Assembly: GCA_051294375.1 (NCBI GenBank)
Contig: CM119265.1
Span: 18,958,631 to 19,022,630, forward strand
Source: Paraspadella gotoi
Lineage: Eukaryota > Chaetognatha
Direction: 5' to 3'
DNA: 64,000 bases
Of this stretch, positions 51,098 to 64,000 are shown one piece after another. Under the pieces are notes generated by a model. The model made no database searches. It was given only the letters and a program-made list of their open reading frames with translations, and was not told the DNA's origin. A program made the position numbers and the translations under genes. Every line of letters starts with the position of its first letter. Position 1 is the first letter of the stretch.

Positions 51098-52455
51098 AAT
51101 TGGGTAAAAAACATCAGTGGGAAGTAAAGGTATCTATTATGCGATACCGCGGATGCGGCATTAAGCTAATTTTTTTTATCGCAACTAGACTTGCGAATTT
51201 AGCGGCTATTTCGTTAGTCATTTCCAGTGATTGCAGTATTTATCCCTGTTTTGAGAAGCGATTTTAGGGTGCTGTTTTTGCTATATAGAAATATAAATCG
51301 TTCTGTTTTTGTGTTTGTCTTTACAAAGTTGTTATACCTTATAAACTAATCATGGTGCCTGAAGATATTGTCTTGCTCAAATTGGCATTCAGTAACAACA
51401 AGAATACGGCTGTTTTGTTTTTTTTTTTATTTCTTTTTTTTTCTGATTGCGCTAAGTCCGCTAAGTTGATCAATTCCAACCAGATTCGAGATCTTGCCAT
51501 AACGTTATGTCAGATTTGAGAAAAAGATCAAATTAAATCAAGGAGCATATATATATTTATAAGGATTTATTTCTTTCGATAAATGATTTTGCGTTATCAC
51601 AATTGCGTATATTTGCCACTCGCTTACCTAAAAAAAAATTCTAATTAAACTAGACTTACTTAATCTTAAAGGTTCTCCGGCTAAATATCATGGCCTTTTG
51701 AAATCGTAGTCTTTTCCAACGTTGCGTATTTATAACTAAATTCACATCTAGGAACTAATGATCACCTAGCTGCTTGAGCGAGCACGAGTTAACGAAACAC
51801 GAATTATATTCTTCACTTTTTAAAGAATATTCTCGATATTTCGGGAAATAACTCTTCCAGCATTCCACACCGACAAACATTTTACGTCATTTTATAATTT
51901 TTGCACCGGAATTTTGGAAGAGAAATAGGAGGGAATATCGATGACGGTGATCTTCACGATCAAATTGGGGGGGGGGGCTGAGGGGGAAATCGTTTAAAAA
52001 ATGTTGAACAAATAACGTAACCTTTTTGTCGCTGATTCCAATCTGATTCCATTTTTTTTTCTTTAGTAATCAATTCCCGCGACGGTTTAACTGTTCTTGG
52101 CTCTTGTAAACCCTATCAGCTTTACTGTACGTGTAACAGAGGAATAAGAGTAGCTACAGAAAACCCCCATGTGTTTCACGTGTCTTGTAAACAAGAACAG
52201 GTTTGGTCCTATTGTATTCGGAAGTTTTACTTATACATGTTGCTTATCGAAGAATATCACGAAACATATCTAAAAATATACTTGGTTTTTTTTTTCTCTC
52301 TTGAAACTTGGCTACCGTCAAAGTGATTTCGAAAGTGAAAGTGAAAGCTAGAGCGAAAGACCGAGGTATTTTACCTCCGCAATTGGTCTAAATAATTATT
52401 ATTTGAAATTACGATTAAACAAGTCCCAAATCAATTCTTAATTCGAATCCCGGCG
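51098..52455. other. Convergent intergenic region between Ly6 gene 1 and ACY1
   Basis: AT-rich sequence with no supported gene. It should contain the 3' UTR of ACY1 (minus strand), although I saw no canonical AATAAA close to the ACY1 stop. A G-run at 51967-51976 and short AT microsatellites are present. Confidence 0.45.
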
Positions 52456-52690
52456 TCAGGATTCGACATTGGCCATCCTGTAGACAATCTCTTCAAAGAC
52501 GCCGATGCCATCGAGAAAAACTTTTTCCTCGATAAACTCGTCGTGGTCGTGCAAAAGGATCGGGGTTCGAGGCATGTAGGAAAATCCCAACGCGGGGTAT
52601 CCCTTTTCTCTGGAAAAACCAAAAGTCAAAGATTCGGAATGAAAATCAGAGAAATTCGTTGAGAGCGGAAATTGGAGTTGAGAGTTTTCG

Positions 52691-53488
52691 AAAATATTAG
52701 TATTGCTTGAGAGTCATCGTATATGCGGTATGAGTACATACTATTGGTGATTAACATCGTTTTATGAGGAAAACGCATATTATTTTTTGTATTGGCGTTC
52801 GCGGTGGCCAACGCGGGCGTCGCCGTTGGGGGAGAACGGCTCGACGTCCGACGGCAGAGAATTACGACATCCGAGTCCCAAGTTTCCCGATTCGCGACCA
52901 AGAGTCGCGACGACGACGACGAAGAAGAAAGGGCAATATCTGGCTTATTTTTAATGTTTGAAACCTAGCAAAAGTCAGAGGCAGTTGCCTCGTAAAGTCG
53001 CGACGTCGAACGTTTTCACGTTGCTTTTAAGGTGTTGTTTTTAAAGTGTTTTTAACGTTTTTAAACTTTGAACTGTTTTTATACATCGTCGCCAATTATT
53101 TCAATATCAATAAACATTTTTAAAACATTGTTGAATTCTCGGTCGTCTCATAAAGTCAGAAAAATTAGAGGCAGCTCAAACATTTTTATTAGAGTAATAT
53201 ATTTCGGTTAACATCGCTTAGCCATAGTTCATTTGCGAAGTAAATGCGAAAAAAGATATTTTGGTTAAAAGAGAGAGAAAGGGAGAGAATAAGAGTGAAG
53301 AGGAAAAGAATCATGAGGTCAAAGTTAAGGACAAAGTATTTTTTACTTTTTTGTGACTGTTTTTCTCGCATTTACATCGCAAATTAACTATGGATATGGT
53401 TAAGCGATGTTAACTGAAATATATTTCTAAAATAAAAATAATATTCGTTTTCCTCATAAAACGATGTTAATCACCAAAATATTAGTAT
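52691..53488. mobile_element. Nested inverted-repeat element in ACY1 intron 10
   Basis: Outer arms at 52744-52782 and 53440-53477 are near-perfect inverted copies (TTGGTGATTAACATCG... and its inverse). Inside them a second inverted pair lies at 53197-53254 and 53360-53424, sharing GGTTAACATCGCTTA and TAAATGCGA. The dispersed repeat copy 2 sits between the left outer arm and the inner hairpin. A 13-bp direct repeat AAAATATTAGTAT occurs at 52691 and 53476 and could be a target-site duplication. No transposase is present. Confidence 0.6.
52788..53013 (+). repeat. Dispersed repeat, copy 2
   Basis: Plus-strand partner of the segment at 47507-47742. It is diverged but collinear over about 230 bp. 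This copy lies in ACY1 intron 10, inside the nested inverted-repeat element. Confidence 0.7.
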
Positions 53489-53512
53489 AGATTTAGTTGA
53501 GGGTAAAGAATT

Positions 53513-53553
53513 AGGTTAGGGTCGGGGGTTAGGGCTTAGGGTTAGGGAAGGGG
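53513..53553 (+). repeat. Interstitial telomere-like TTAGGG repeats
   Basis: Degenerate TTAGGG units, four with three or more guanines each, plus a GGGGG run, in ACY1 intron 10. Related GGATTA units recur three times at about 53767-53785. The G runs are spaced closely enough to allow a four-stranded G structure on + (the non-coding strand of ACY1). Confidence 0.65.
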
Positions 53554-53880
53554 TTATTGGGTTTGTTGACAGATTATGATTAAAGGTTACAGTAAAATTA
53601 AATTTTAAGATCTGGGATTAAACCTAAGATAAGTCGAATCGGTTGCGGCGGGAAAGACTTCCGATTTAAAGAGAACGTTTTTCGCTTCTAACGCATCGGC
53701 AAAGGCGGACCACCATTTTGAATCCGGAGAAACGTCAGTCTTTTACTGGAGTAAAAAAAAAAGTTTTGGATTAGGATTAGGATTAGACGCTATTCAAGTC
53801 TGTGAAGAAACAGTAATTATTGTTATGTGTTAGTGACAGAACCGTTAAATGTAAGCAGTCCCTGAGCTTCGGATCAGGCT

Positions 53881-53986
53881 GTAACACCGTGTTACAGGCG
53901 GGTTAAGCGTCCCGTCCCTCTTAACTGCTAGGCGGCCACCGGGCTAGAACCCGCTGATGAACGGTTGGTGGATTTTAGTCCACCAT
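53881..53986. other. GC-rich structured segment in ACY1 intron 9
   Basis: Within 106 bases there are three short inverted pairs: GTAACA/TGTTAC (53881-53895), GGGCTAGAACCC (53941-53952) and TGGTGGA/TCCACCA (53966-53985). On - the GGGTTCTAGCCC word resembles a tRNA B box. It may be a tRNA-derived SINE fragment, but I could not find a full A box plus B box at normal spacing. Confidence 0.3.
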
Positions 53987-54295
53987 ATCTGAGTATTTCC
54001 TACCTGATCCATGTGTTTAAAGAGGTACGTGGCCTTGATACCTGAGTAAAGAAGCTGCCGCTTATTATTTGAAACTGACTGATATCACAATAAATTCAAA
54101 CTTCATTATTCTCAGTCGCGCACCTTCGCCTGCGTCGACGATCCACTCGTTGATGCGCCGCTCGAGTTCCTCCAAGTCTTCGTGAGGCGAAACCCGGATG
54201 TCGAAGATCGCCACCAACTCGGCCGGGACGACGTTGACTTGAACTCCGCCTCGAATGAAGGGGAGAGGACAGATAGAGAGAAAGAGAAAGAAAGA

Positions 54296-54300
54296 AAGAT

Positions 54301-54331
<31 letters not shown>

Positions 54332-54362
54332 GAAAGGGAAAAAAGGAAAATAAGATGAATGA

Positions 54363-54402
<40 letters not shown>

Positions 54403-54403
54403 A
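54296..54403 (+). repeat. (GAAA)n microsatellite in ACY1 intron 7
   Basis: About 108 bases of GAAA tetranucleotide repeats, interrupted once near 54335-54360. On the ACY1 coding strand it is TTTC, upstream of the exon 8 acceptor. Confidence 0.9.
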
Positions 54404-54547
54404 ATAGTACTAATTTTCACTTACTATTAAGAATCGTAAGGTTGACGGTTGTGACGTCTCCCAACGTCAGCGACGTATCGTCCAACAGTTTGGCTTCTTC
54501 CTCATCTCGAAAATTCCAGAATCGATCGAGGATCTCGCGAAATTTTT

Positions 54548-57273
54548 CTGGAATTACAAGGAGACACACGACAACTCGCTAATTTTTATATTGTAGTATT
54601 TTTAATTATGCCATTCTTTTTATATTTTCAAGAGGTTTCAGAAGATACTTTTTTATGTAAAATTTAAAACAAGATGTTGTGTTTTTATTTCTTTCTTTTA
54701 GTTGCGTTATATATATTGGTTATATATATTGGTTGTACCAATTTCATAAATAAAAATAAAAATCGTTAAAAAAACAGATTGAAGAAAAAAAAAAAGAGTT
54801 TTAAAATGAAATACGACTTTGAAGGCAACTTTCCTCCGCTCATTGCCAAGTTAAATCAAAATCAATCAATATAAAATTAGGATATATGGACACAAGAAAA
54901 AATAACGTGCGAAACGTCTCGTGCTGATTTTTGTCCTTTAAAATCGTTTCTGCAGCCAAATTAATGATCACTACTGTTTGGTAATATGTGCGATATTACA
55001 CACTGGAACATGTCTGTATCTGACCATAACCCATTGACCATCAACAAAAAAGCTAGAGCGAAGATCAAAACAATAGTTAAAAAATGAAAGCAATATTAGC
55101 TCGAAACGCTTACAAAATTTTAGACCATTGCTTTTTTTATAATGCCCAAAAAAATATTTAATATTATTAAAACGAAAACTTTAACGATAACCTTAATAGT
55201 TAACCGAGACCAAGATGAATATTTTTACCCATCATTTTCCTTAATTTATATGAATCATTTTTGTAATTAGTCAATTAATATAAAATAACAATATGACCAG
55301 ATTCATTTTCAATTTCTTTATGAATGGGAGTTTCTCTGCTTACTCCCCTTGTGTCTAATTTATTTAATATTTTAAAGGTATGTTTCAAAACCTTATATAT
55401 TACTATATTTCACTTTTTTTCCAATTCTTTCAAACAAAAACAACATCATAAAAACATTTTAAATTATAAAAAAAAAATTGATTGAATGATTTTGCGAAAT
55501 AATATTTGAAACTTTGAGAATAATGGATTATGAGGTCAGGAAAAAAATTTTGCAATTCTTAAAAAAATCCAGCTCTAGCCTTTCAATTTTTCTAAAGGCT
55601 GATTTTTTTATTTTTTTGATATTTTTAATTTTCTATTGCAAAACATGTATTTCTCAATTGAGCATAGGTTGGATAAAATTTTTCCCAACAATTGAAAAAA
55701 TTTAACTTTTCTAATTAGGCTTTTTTTGGGGAAATAAATAATAAATTATTATACGATGGTACATCTGAAAGTGATATGTCTCTAAATGACAAAACAAATT
55801 TTTCTTTCAAGTTTTATTTTTGAAATTTTAAGTATTGGTACCACAGAAATAAGTAGATACTCCCGCTTGCCGAAAATTTTATTTAACAAAGATTTGTACT
55901 GCATAATTTTAAAAAACGTTATTTTTTTAATAACTTTTTGAAAGCAAAAGAGGTAGCAAGGTGAATGTGGTTATCAATTAAAGCCTAATCATGGGACACC
56001 TTTCTAAAGAGTTTTATTAAATTATCCATAAATTCTGTTACACAGCTTTTTGTTTAAATCAGAGTTAAAAGTAATAACAGTTTTTTGCTTTAAAAATTTC
56101 AAGAAGACATATTGAAATTTTTTCTTTTTCTTTTGTTATTTTGAAAAGGAAAGACTGAATTAATTTGTTTATTATAACTAAAATTTTTTTATTCCATAAA
56201 TTGCTTATATTTTTTCAGTTAAAGTAAAAAACAAGCAAAAATTTATGTTTAGCTTGATAAAATATTATTTTTAAATATTAAAAATGATTAAATACAAAAT
56301 TGTTTTCAGCTTGATATAAACAGTCTGGACATCTACCTTCTTGTCTGCTAAAAAAATCATCATTTCATTATCTTTAACTGCAAACTAAAAAGCTTGAATA
56401 CTGCTTGTTTATCATATTAAAGTTGTAAAAAATTATATAGCTTGGTAACATATTTGACAAAGAAAAACTTCATTGTTAATTTGTATTTGATACTTTTTTA
56501 AATATAGCAAGGAATTTTACTTCATTAAAATATTATACATCCATTTTAAATTAGAAGAATAATCATAATCTACCAATAGATACAACACCATTGGTATGAG
56601 GTCCTCTGGACTGATCTTATATGATCAAGATTCTTATTAGATTTTCATTTACTGCCCCCATTTCACAGAGATATAAAGTCATGTTATCATATCAATAAGT
56701 CCAGAATTATCTGTACCCTTTCTGCAACCTGCATTCCAAATTTTCTTTTTTCCCTTTCAAATGTATTAAAATAAAAAAATTATTTGAGGAGAACAATCCG
56801 GCGTGGAGGATGCCATTGGTAAGCCTTAGTTACCCCATTCCCTTATCGAATTTTTTAAATGAGGTTTTTTTTTTTCCATCTATTTGAGACATAACACTAA
56901 CTATTAAGTACTATTATTTTTTATTTTTTTCTATTTACAATTCAGAAAAAGAAAAGAACTTAAAAAAATTTATCATCTTTCCACCCTATATTCAGTCATC
57001 ATCAAAAAACAAAAAAAAAGATTTTGCATTTGATATTTTGATTCAGCATATGAACTATAACGCAAAAAAAAAAGAAAATTAAAATTGAAAGATTGAATAT
57101 TCAGATTTGAGGCAACTTCGGACAGCTCAATCAGTTACCAAATCTCATATTACATTAGGTCATATACAGGATTTGGGATTTTACTACAGAAAAATCTTTC
57201 AGATTAAAAAAATTTTCACAAGTTTGCAAATAACGATTTTCTAGCGGCGGGTTGTCGTGTGTCACCAATAGAT

Positions 57274-57274
<1 letters not shown>
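54548..57274. other. Large AT-rich ACY1 intron 6, left part
   Basis: The ~2.8 kb intron between ACY1 exons 6 and 7 spans 57383-54548 and is far longer than the others. It is strongly AT-rich with no ORF I trust. A TATATATTGG word is duplicated at about 54711-54735. The remainder holds nothing recognisable. Confidence 0.55.
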
Positions 57275-57313
<39 letters not shown>

Positions 57314-57376
57314 CTCTCTCCTCTCTCTCTCTCCTCTCTCTCTCCTCCCTCCCTCCCCTCCCTCCTCTCCCCCTCC
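57275..57376 (+). repeat. (CT)n tract beside ACY1 exon 6
   Basis: CT-rich run with CCT interruptions, beginning 7 bases beyond the exon 6 donor of the minus-strand gene. On the ACY1 transcript it is a GA-rich, purine tract directly after the 5' splice site. Confidence 0.9.
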
Positions 57377-58570
57377 CAACTACCAGTGGCAGTATTCCGC
57401 ACAAATTGGGATCCATGTCCGGCGTTCCCGCCTGCAACGAACTTCCAAAGTCCAACAGCTTCGCTCCGCATAGTAAACGGAGACCACTGAGTTGTCTTCG
57501 CCTGACAGAATCCGCAATCACCCATACTAATGCAATTCACAGTGTGAGAGGTCACTCTTAGGTTCTCTCGGTCTCACCAGAAGCCAGTCCTTCGTCAAGC
57601 ACGAACCCGATGTTGTACTTTATTATGGATCCGTCCTTGATGAGGGCGACCATACCTGATGGAAATGTCGATTTAAGTCCCCTTCACTCGCCAACGAACT
57701 TAATGTACATTGTACAGTTAAATATGATGTTTTACGTAATTTAATTATTAGTAATAACCTCGTTCGCCTCCCTTCTCTTCGTCGGGAACGAAGGAAATGT
57801 GGACAGTTCGAAGAAGCGTCTTTCCCTCGGACTTGAGCCGACGAACAGCTTCGAGATGCTGCATTCCGACGCACTTCATGTCCTGAAGGAAAACAGTTTG
57901 TAAGCATTTAATTATCACGCAATTGGCAATTTGTCTTCAAGTGCAAAATCAGGTTTACACTTTTATATTAAGAAAAAAAAAAGAAGAAATAATGAGAGAA
58001 ATTATTAGAAATTATTAGAAAATTTAAAAAAAACTTTTGAGCTATAAGTGATTATCACAACTGAGTATTCGATATATTCGGTATAACCTGGGTTCCTCTG
58101 CCGAAAATCTCCGAGCTCCGAAAGGATCGTGGCTCCACCGGTCGCGGAAAACTAGTTATATTAATTCAAACTTGTTCTCACTAACTTTCCTGTCGATACG
58201 AGTGTTAATTGATTAAATTTACCAGGAACGACGTCCATGTGGGAATTGAGAAACAAAGAAGGCAACGAAGGATCAGTTCCTGCCCACGTCATCACGACCA
58301 CAGGATCCCCGACTATAGAAATACAGACTTAATTTTATTGCGGAAATATTTTTATTTTATTTTCATAATATCCATCTAACTTTCTATGTACGTTTAGATG
58401 TCAGTTTTTACATCAATTGTACCCGGGTTCAAAATCTCGCACTCCAGTCCAATTTCTTCGGCTTGTTTTTTCAAAAAAGCCACGGCGCTGGTATAGTCCG
58501 GATTTGGATGCATGGTGTTGCATCGAAGATAGTCGCGAAATCGACCGGTGGCGGCGTCTTCTTCATCCAT

Positions 58571-59319
58571 TTCCAAAGGTTTCTTAATCGTAAAATAATC
58601 ATAATGGGATTAAAATATAAATATCTTCAAAGTTTTTCTAAAAACAAGACGAAAAAGACGATACATATCAAAATTTTTAATTCTTTTCGTTCCGAAAAAG
58701 ACCCAAAAGATCAACTTGAATTAGAAACTGGCGTTACCAGATTTTTGTTCGCCGAATTATTATTTTTTTCTTCGGTCTAAAGGTAAAGCTCGAGTAAACA
58801 AAATGTACGTTCTGTTTTTAACAGAATAGTTCATTAGATAAAATAGCTTTTTTGAAAAGCTTTTTTAAAAGGCTATTTTCCTTCACACCCCTTTTAAAAT
58901 TGTAAATTATTTCCTGCAAATATTTTCTGATAACAACAAAAATACGTTTTCATCTTTTAAATTGTTAATTTTTTTTATCAAAGTTTGAAAGTTTTTGCGA
59001 TGGTTGCATTTTATGCAGGCCCTTGCTCGAACCCCCTCCCTCTCGCCATCCAGAACTGTTCACTTCGGAAAGGAACAAAACTGGGAGATCGTTCAAAGTT
59101 AAGGAATCACGATACTCGTCTCTGATTGGTCGTTCTTCCTTCGTCTCGTTAACTGATTAGTCCGAGTGACGACGTGTTTCTTTTTCACCTCATCTCATCT
59201 CAAGGATCATAAAACTTGATTACACCAGTTTTTTTTTTGTTGTTTTTTTTTTTACAGAAACACATTGTTTTTAAAAGAAAAAAATAAATATCAAAAAAGC
59301 ACATTTACCTATTTTAAAA
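58571..59319. promoter_or_regulatory. Shared head-to-head promoter region of ACY1 and Ly6 gene 2
   Basis: The two start codons are 749 bp apart and point away from each other. The GC-richer centre at 59020-59210 contains an inverted CCAAT box (ATTGG at 59125-59129) and GTGACGACGTG near 59166. The flanks are AT-rich. Co-regulation is possible but is only inferred from spacing. Confidence 0.4.
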
Positions 59320-61072
<1,753 letters not shown>

Positions 61073-61154
61073 TTGAAAAATTGTGCGGTAATTTTAGATT
61101 TTAACATTCTCAACAAATTATAATACTATACAGTTTCATTATGTAAATTACACG

Positions 61155-61160
61155 AATAAA
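61155..61160 (+). promoter_or_regulatory. Polyadenylation signal AATAAA for Ly6 gene 2
   Basis: AATAAA 83 bases after the stop codon, in AT-rich sequence. Confidence 0.6.
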
Positions 61161-64000
61161 ATACTATAATCGAAATAATACAAATCTTCATCTTAATCTT
61201 TAGATGGCACAAGTATTGAATTTAGCAGCCTTTTAAAAATTTTGTTTACGTGTTAATGTTCCAAGGCAAATCTAAGACGATCAAATAAGAATTACAAAAA
61301 TGTAACCGTTGTACTTGTAACTTTACCGGCAAATTCTTTTCTCTTGAATGTTTGAATTTCGTTAAAAAAAGTACAGTATAAATATAAATGTCGCGTTCAT
61401 TTTATTTCTTTGCGCATTGTCTAAAATTGTTTAAAAAATCTTGCCTTCATTTTTAAATTGACTTCGTTATTTTAAGTAAGAATTTTACCTGCACTTTGTT
61501 GTGACTTTTGTTTATGCGAAAAACATTCTGTAGAGGGAACAACTCATATTGCGCGGGGAAAGTGTAAACATTTTTATGACAAATGATAAAATATTCTTCT
61601 GCCTAAAAATTTTAGTTCCTAAATTTTTACTAATAATTTTTTACTAAGATTATTTACAGTCATGTGAAAAAAAAAGTACCACTTTATATCAACCTTTAAT
61701 AATCACCCTGCATGTTAGAATTTTTGCAAAAAAATTTTAAAGTAAATTAAAATTTATTAAAATATGAGGAGTTTGGCATAAATTTTATCAAGATCGGGCT
61801 ATGTATCTGTTTGGGAGCAGTGATTTTTCAAAATAAAATACTCTACAACAAAGCTAAACGTCAAAAAAAATCTAAAAATAAAAAAAATGAAAAGGACATC
61901 CGGAGGGATAACTGAAAAATTGGAATGATACAGATCCTTAAATAATAATTTCAAAGTTATTAGAAAATAAGATGAATAACAGGCTGAAAGTTTTTGAATA
62001 ATATTCGATTTTCCCTTCTTGATTTGGAACACTCAAGTTTAAGAAATCATATCTCTTAAAGTTAAACCGCTTGACCGATTTCGATAAAACATATATATAT
62101 TGATTCATTTTTTAAGAAACTGTATTTTTCTTATATAATTTTAAAAAATATTCTTATGGAGCATCTGGAATTTAATGTTATAAAGAGGCGTGTTTTTTTT
62201 TTTTGCACATGATTGTAAATGATTAATGATGGGAAATGTAGGGCGCATTTTCAATATCTAATTTTTAATGTTCTCAACTCTGAACTGAAATTATTTGTTT
62301 GGACTAATGGACTATTGAATTGTAGAATTTTTAGCTTGATAAAAACATTTGTTCCTTAATTTTCCTATGCAATATCTTATTTTCACAGGTCGTCAAACCT
62401 CACTTAATAAACCTATGCCGCTATGCCCGTAAAATTTTGTCAAAATTTATCCTAATTAAGCAATGAGCAATTAGCAATCGGCATCGAAGACGATCTGGTT
62501 AAGGTCTCATAGAATCTTTATTCATTTCTTTTATTTAACACCAACAACAACAAAACAGAAGTACAATAAATTTAGGATTTTTGAATTTGTTTTCATCGAG
62601 ACGTTGTGGTAGGGAATGAGGGGTAAGTGGACAAAATTGGAAAATGTGAGAGACGAAACCATAAATCTCGACTATTACGAAATAAATGTAAACAAAAAAA
62701 AATACATAAATTTTTTGTTGTTTAATTGTGCAAGTTTCAAAAAGAGAAATAAGGAAAAGGGAAAAAAATCAAATAGAATTTGTTTGTAAATTTGTTTAGT
62801 TTTGTTTTTATGGCTATTATAAATTGAACTTTTATGGTAAAAGAAACACTGCAGTTAATCTCTCAAAACTCGACGATACCGTAGTTAATCAATCAGAAAT
62901 TAAAAGCGAATCTCAGGCAAAAAATACTTTTTTTTGTTGTAATCGAGATTGTATTAACTAATAAAAGAAAATAAAATACCGAGGATGAAATTTAAATAAT
63001 CCTCCCGATTGTTTTTCCCACTCAAAAGGGCGGAGATTTGGGTGGAGCAACGTTGATATGAGGCATTGATTGTCGTTGGGCTTTGAATTGATTACTAATT
63101 ATTTTAATAATTAGTCGTGAGCATTCGCTATAAATTCGGCGACAAAGATATGTGAAGGAACAAAGATGGCCAAAGGGGGAGACAGATAAAATCGGGAACG
63201 TGCCGAAACGAAAAAAAAAATGGAGGTTCTTAAACATTTTTTTTCTTCTTAGTTACGCTTTGCAGATGAAATTTAAATTTTATGTACCACTAATTAACAT
63301 CACGTCAAACAAAAGCCACTAATAGGTACCGACTATCGAATTTAGACTAGTTGCGGGTCTTGGAGGGAAGGATAACGTTTAAAAGAATATATCGATCGCT
63401 GTTAGTCGAGAAACGCTAATTCGAATAAGTGCTTTTAAATCGTGAGGGTCTGTTGCTATATAACACTAATGTATGAAGCAAATTTTTTTTTTAGGTAAAT
63501 CAATAAATTGTGCATCTAAATTAGCATTAAAAATAACAAATAAACAATCAAAAAAGAAACAAAAAACAAAAATAAAAAACACAAAATAGAATATGGAATC
63601 GTTGAAATTCGCTGCTACATTTGTTTTCTTTGGAAACGAAAAGCTATTTTGTTTTTCGTGATTAAATACGAGGTATACAACCACATGCTTTTTATCACAA
63701 TATTTTACAGATCACATCGGTCAATATATACTCAATCACAAATATTTGTACGTAGCTATTTATAATTTAAAACGATTTAAAATCATGGGAACTATATTGT
63801 ACGTATTTTTCTATGAAATTAAAAAAAAAAGTATCATGGATTCTTAATAGGGCAAAATATTTGTTTTTGGGGGGGGGGAGGGAGCAAGGGTTTTGTTATG
63901 TTTTGTTTGTTTACGCAGCTTAAACCCGCAAAAAAAAAAAGCAATTGAGCTATTATAAAAGAGTCAGCCGCGATTTTGAATTATTTCTGTTTTTATCAAT
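61161..64000. other. Right end of the window, no supported gene
   Basis: AT-rich throughout. Minus-strand readings such as one ending MPHINVAPPKSPPF at about 63022 and an AATAAA on - at 62517-62522 would suit the last exon and 3' UTR of a minus-strand gene entering from the right, but no splice-consistent exon was found. A long G run lies at about 63869-63878. Confidence 0.4.

Larger units (their letters stand above)
52456..58570 (-). pseudogene. ACY1: Aminoacylase-1 (M20 family), 11 exons, with two frameshifts as sequenced
   Basis: Exons are 58570-58423, 58312-58223, 58151-58088, 57882-57759, 57655-57578, 57501-57384, 54547-54425, 54249-54124, 54041-54004, 53739-53624 and 52609-52456. They cover the whole family, which removes N-acetyl groups from N-acetyl-amino acids in the cytosol. 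Zinc-site landmarks are intact: LNSHMDVVP, QDMKC, PDEE (catalytic Glu), LDEG and LLHDHDE. Other family blocks are NVVPAE, WWSAF and PAATDSTYLR. The frame breaks twice. In exon 3, WSHDPFGA and EIFGRGTQ lie in different frames (net -1). In exon 6, SCWTLEVRC and GNAGHGS do (net +1, near an AGGCGGG run). Total exon length, 1,179 nt, stays divisible by three and predicts about 392 residues, near the family's 400-odd. Splice sites are otherwise good. Either assembly indels or a recently damaged gene would fit; I favour assembly indels. Confidence 0.85.

Noticed and set aside
63022-63237. Minus-strand ORF ending MPHINVAPPKSPPF
   Set aside because: No acceptor with consistent phase and no homology; kept only as a note on the right-hand flank.

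Overview
The window comes from a metazoan nuclear genome, most likely an invertebrate. Genes are split by GT-AG introns, polyadenylation signals are present, and long (CT)n/(GA)n tracts occur throughout. The legible genes are animal families: polyamine oxidase, a C2H2 zinc-finger regulator, aminoacylase-1 and two GPI-anchored Ly6/quiver-like proteins. I cannot name the phylum. Five runs of N mark it as a draft scaffold. Parts of the middle carry scattered single-base indels, as expected from unpolished long reads.

Layout: (1) 1-2.6 kb holds an intronless flavin polyamine oxidase on +. (2) 4.8-9.3 kb holds a 12-exon, 915-residue C2H2 protein on -, convergent with the oxidase; all exon phases join without a break. 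(3) 9.3-13.8 kb is its upstream region, very rich in GA/CT, with no gene I can support. (4) 13.9-14.8 kb is a terminal-inverted-repeat element. (5) 14.8-23.0 kb is one ~4.2 kb block present twice in tandem with dense indel differences; it runs into a ~0.6 kb foldback element at 22.8-23.4 kb. (6) 23.4-29.7 kb is mostly non-coding, with a 157-bp tandem dimer, a 34-bp minisatellite and three weak exon candidates. (7) 29.7-45.9 kb is a satellite of TTACACTCTC-type units: 8.9 kb with pyrimidines on +, then a short unique stretch and a 100-N gap, then 7 kb of the reverse complement. (8) 46-64 kb is gene-bearing: a small ORF beside a CRE-CCAAT-CRE cluster, Ly6 gene 1 (+), ACY1 (-, 11 exons) and Ly6 gene 2 (+).

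Ly6 gene 1 and ACY1 are tail to tail. ACY1 and Ly6 gene 2 are head to head across 749 bp and may share a promoter. ACY1 has complete splice sites and a full set of family landmarks, but one -1 shift (exon 3) and one +1 shift (exon 6) break its frame as sequenced. The least ordinary signals are the head-to-head satellite array, the duplicated block, nested inverted repeats with a dispersed repeat in ACY1 intron 10, and a 12-nt microexon candidate in Ly6 gene 2. I found no convincing new multi-gene system.
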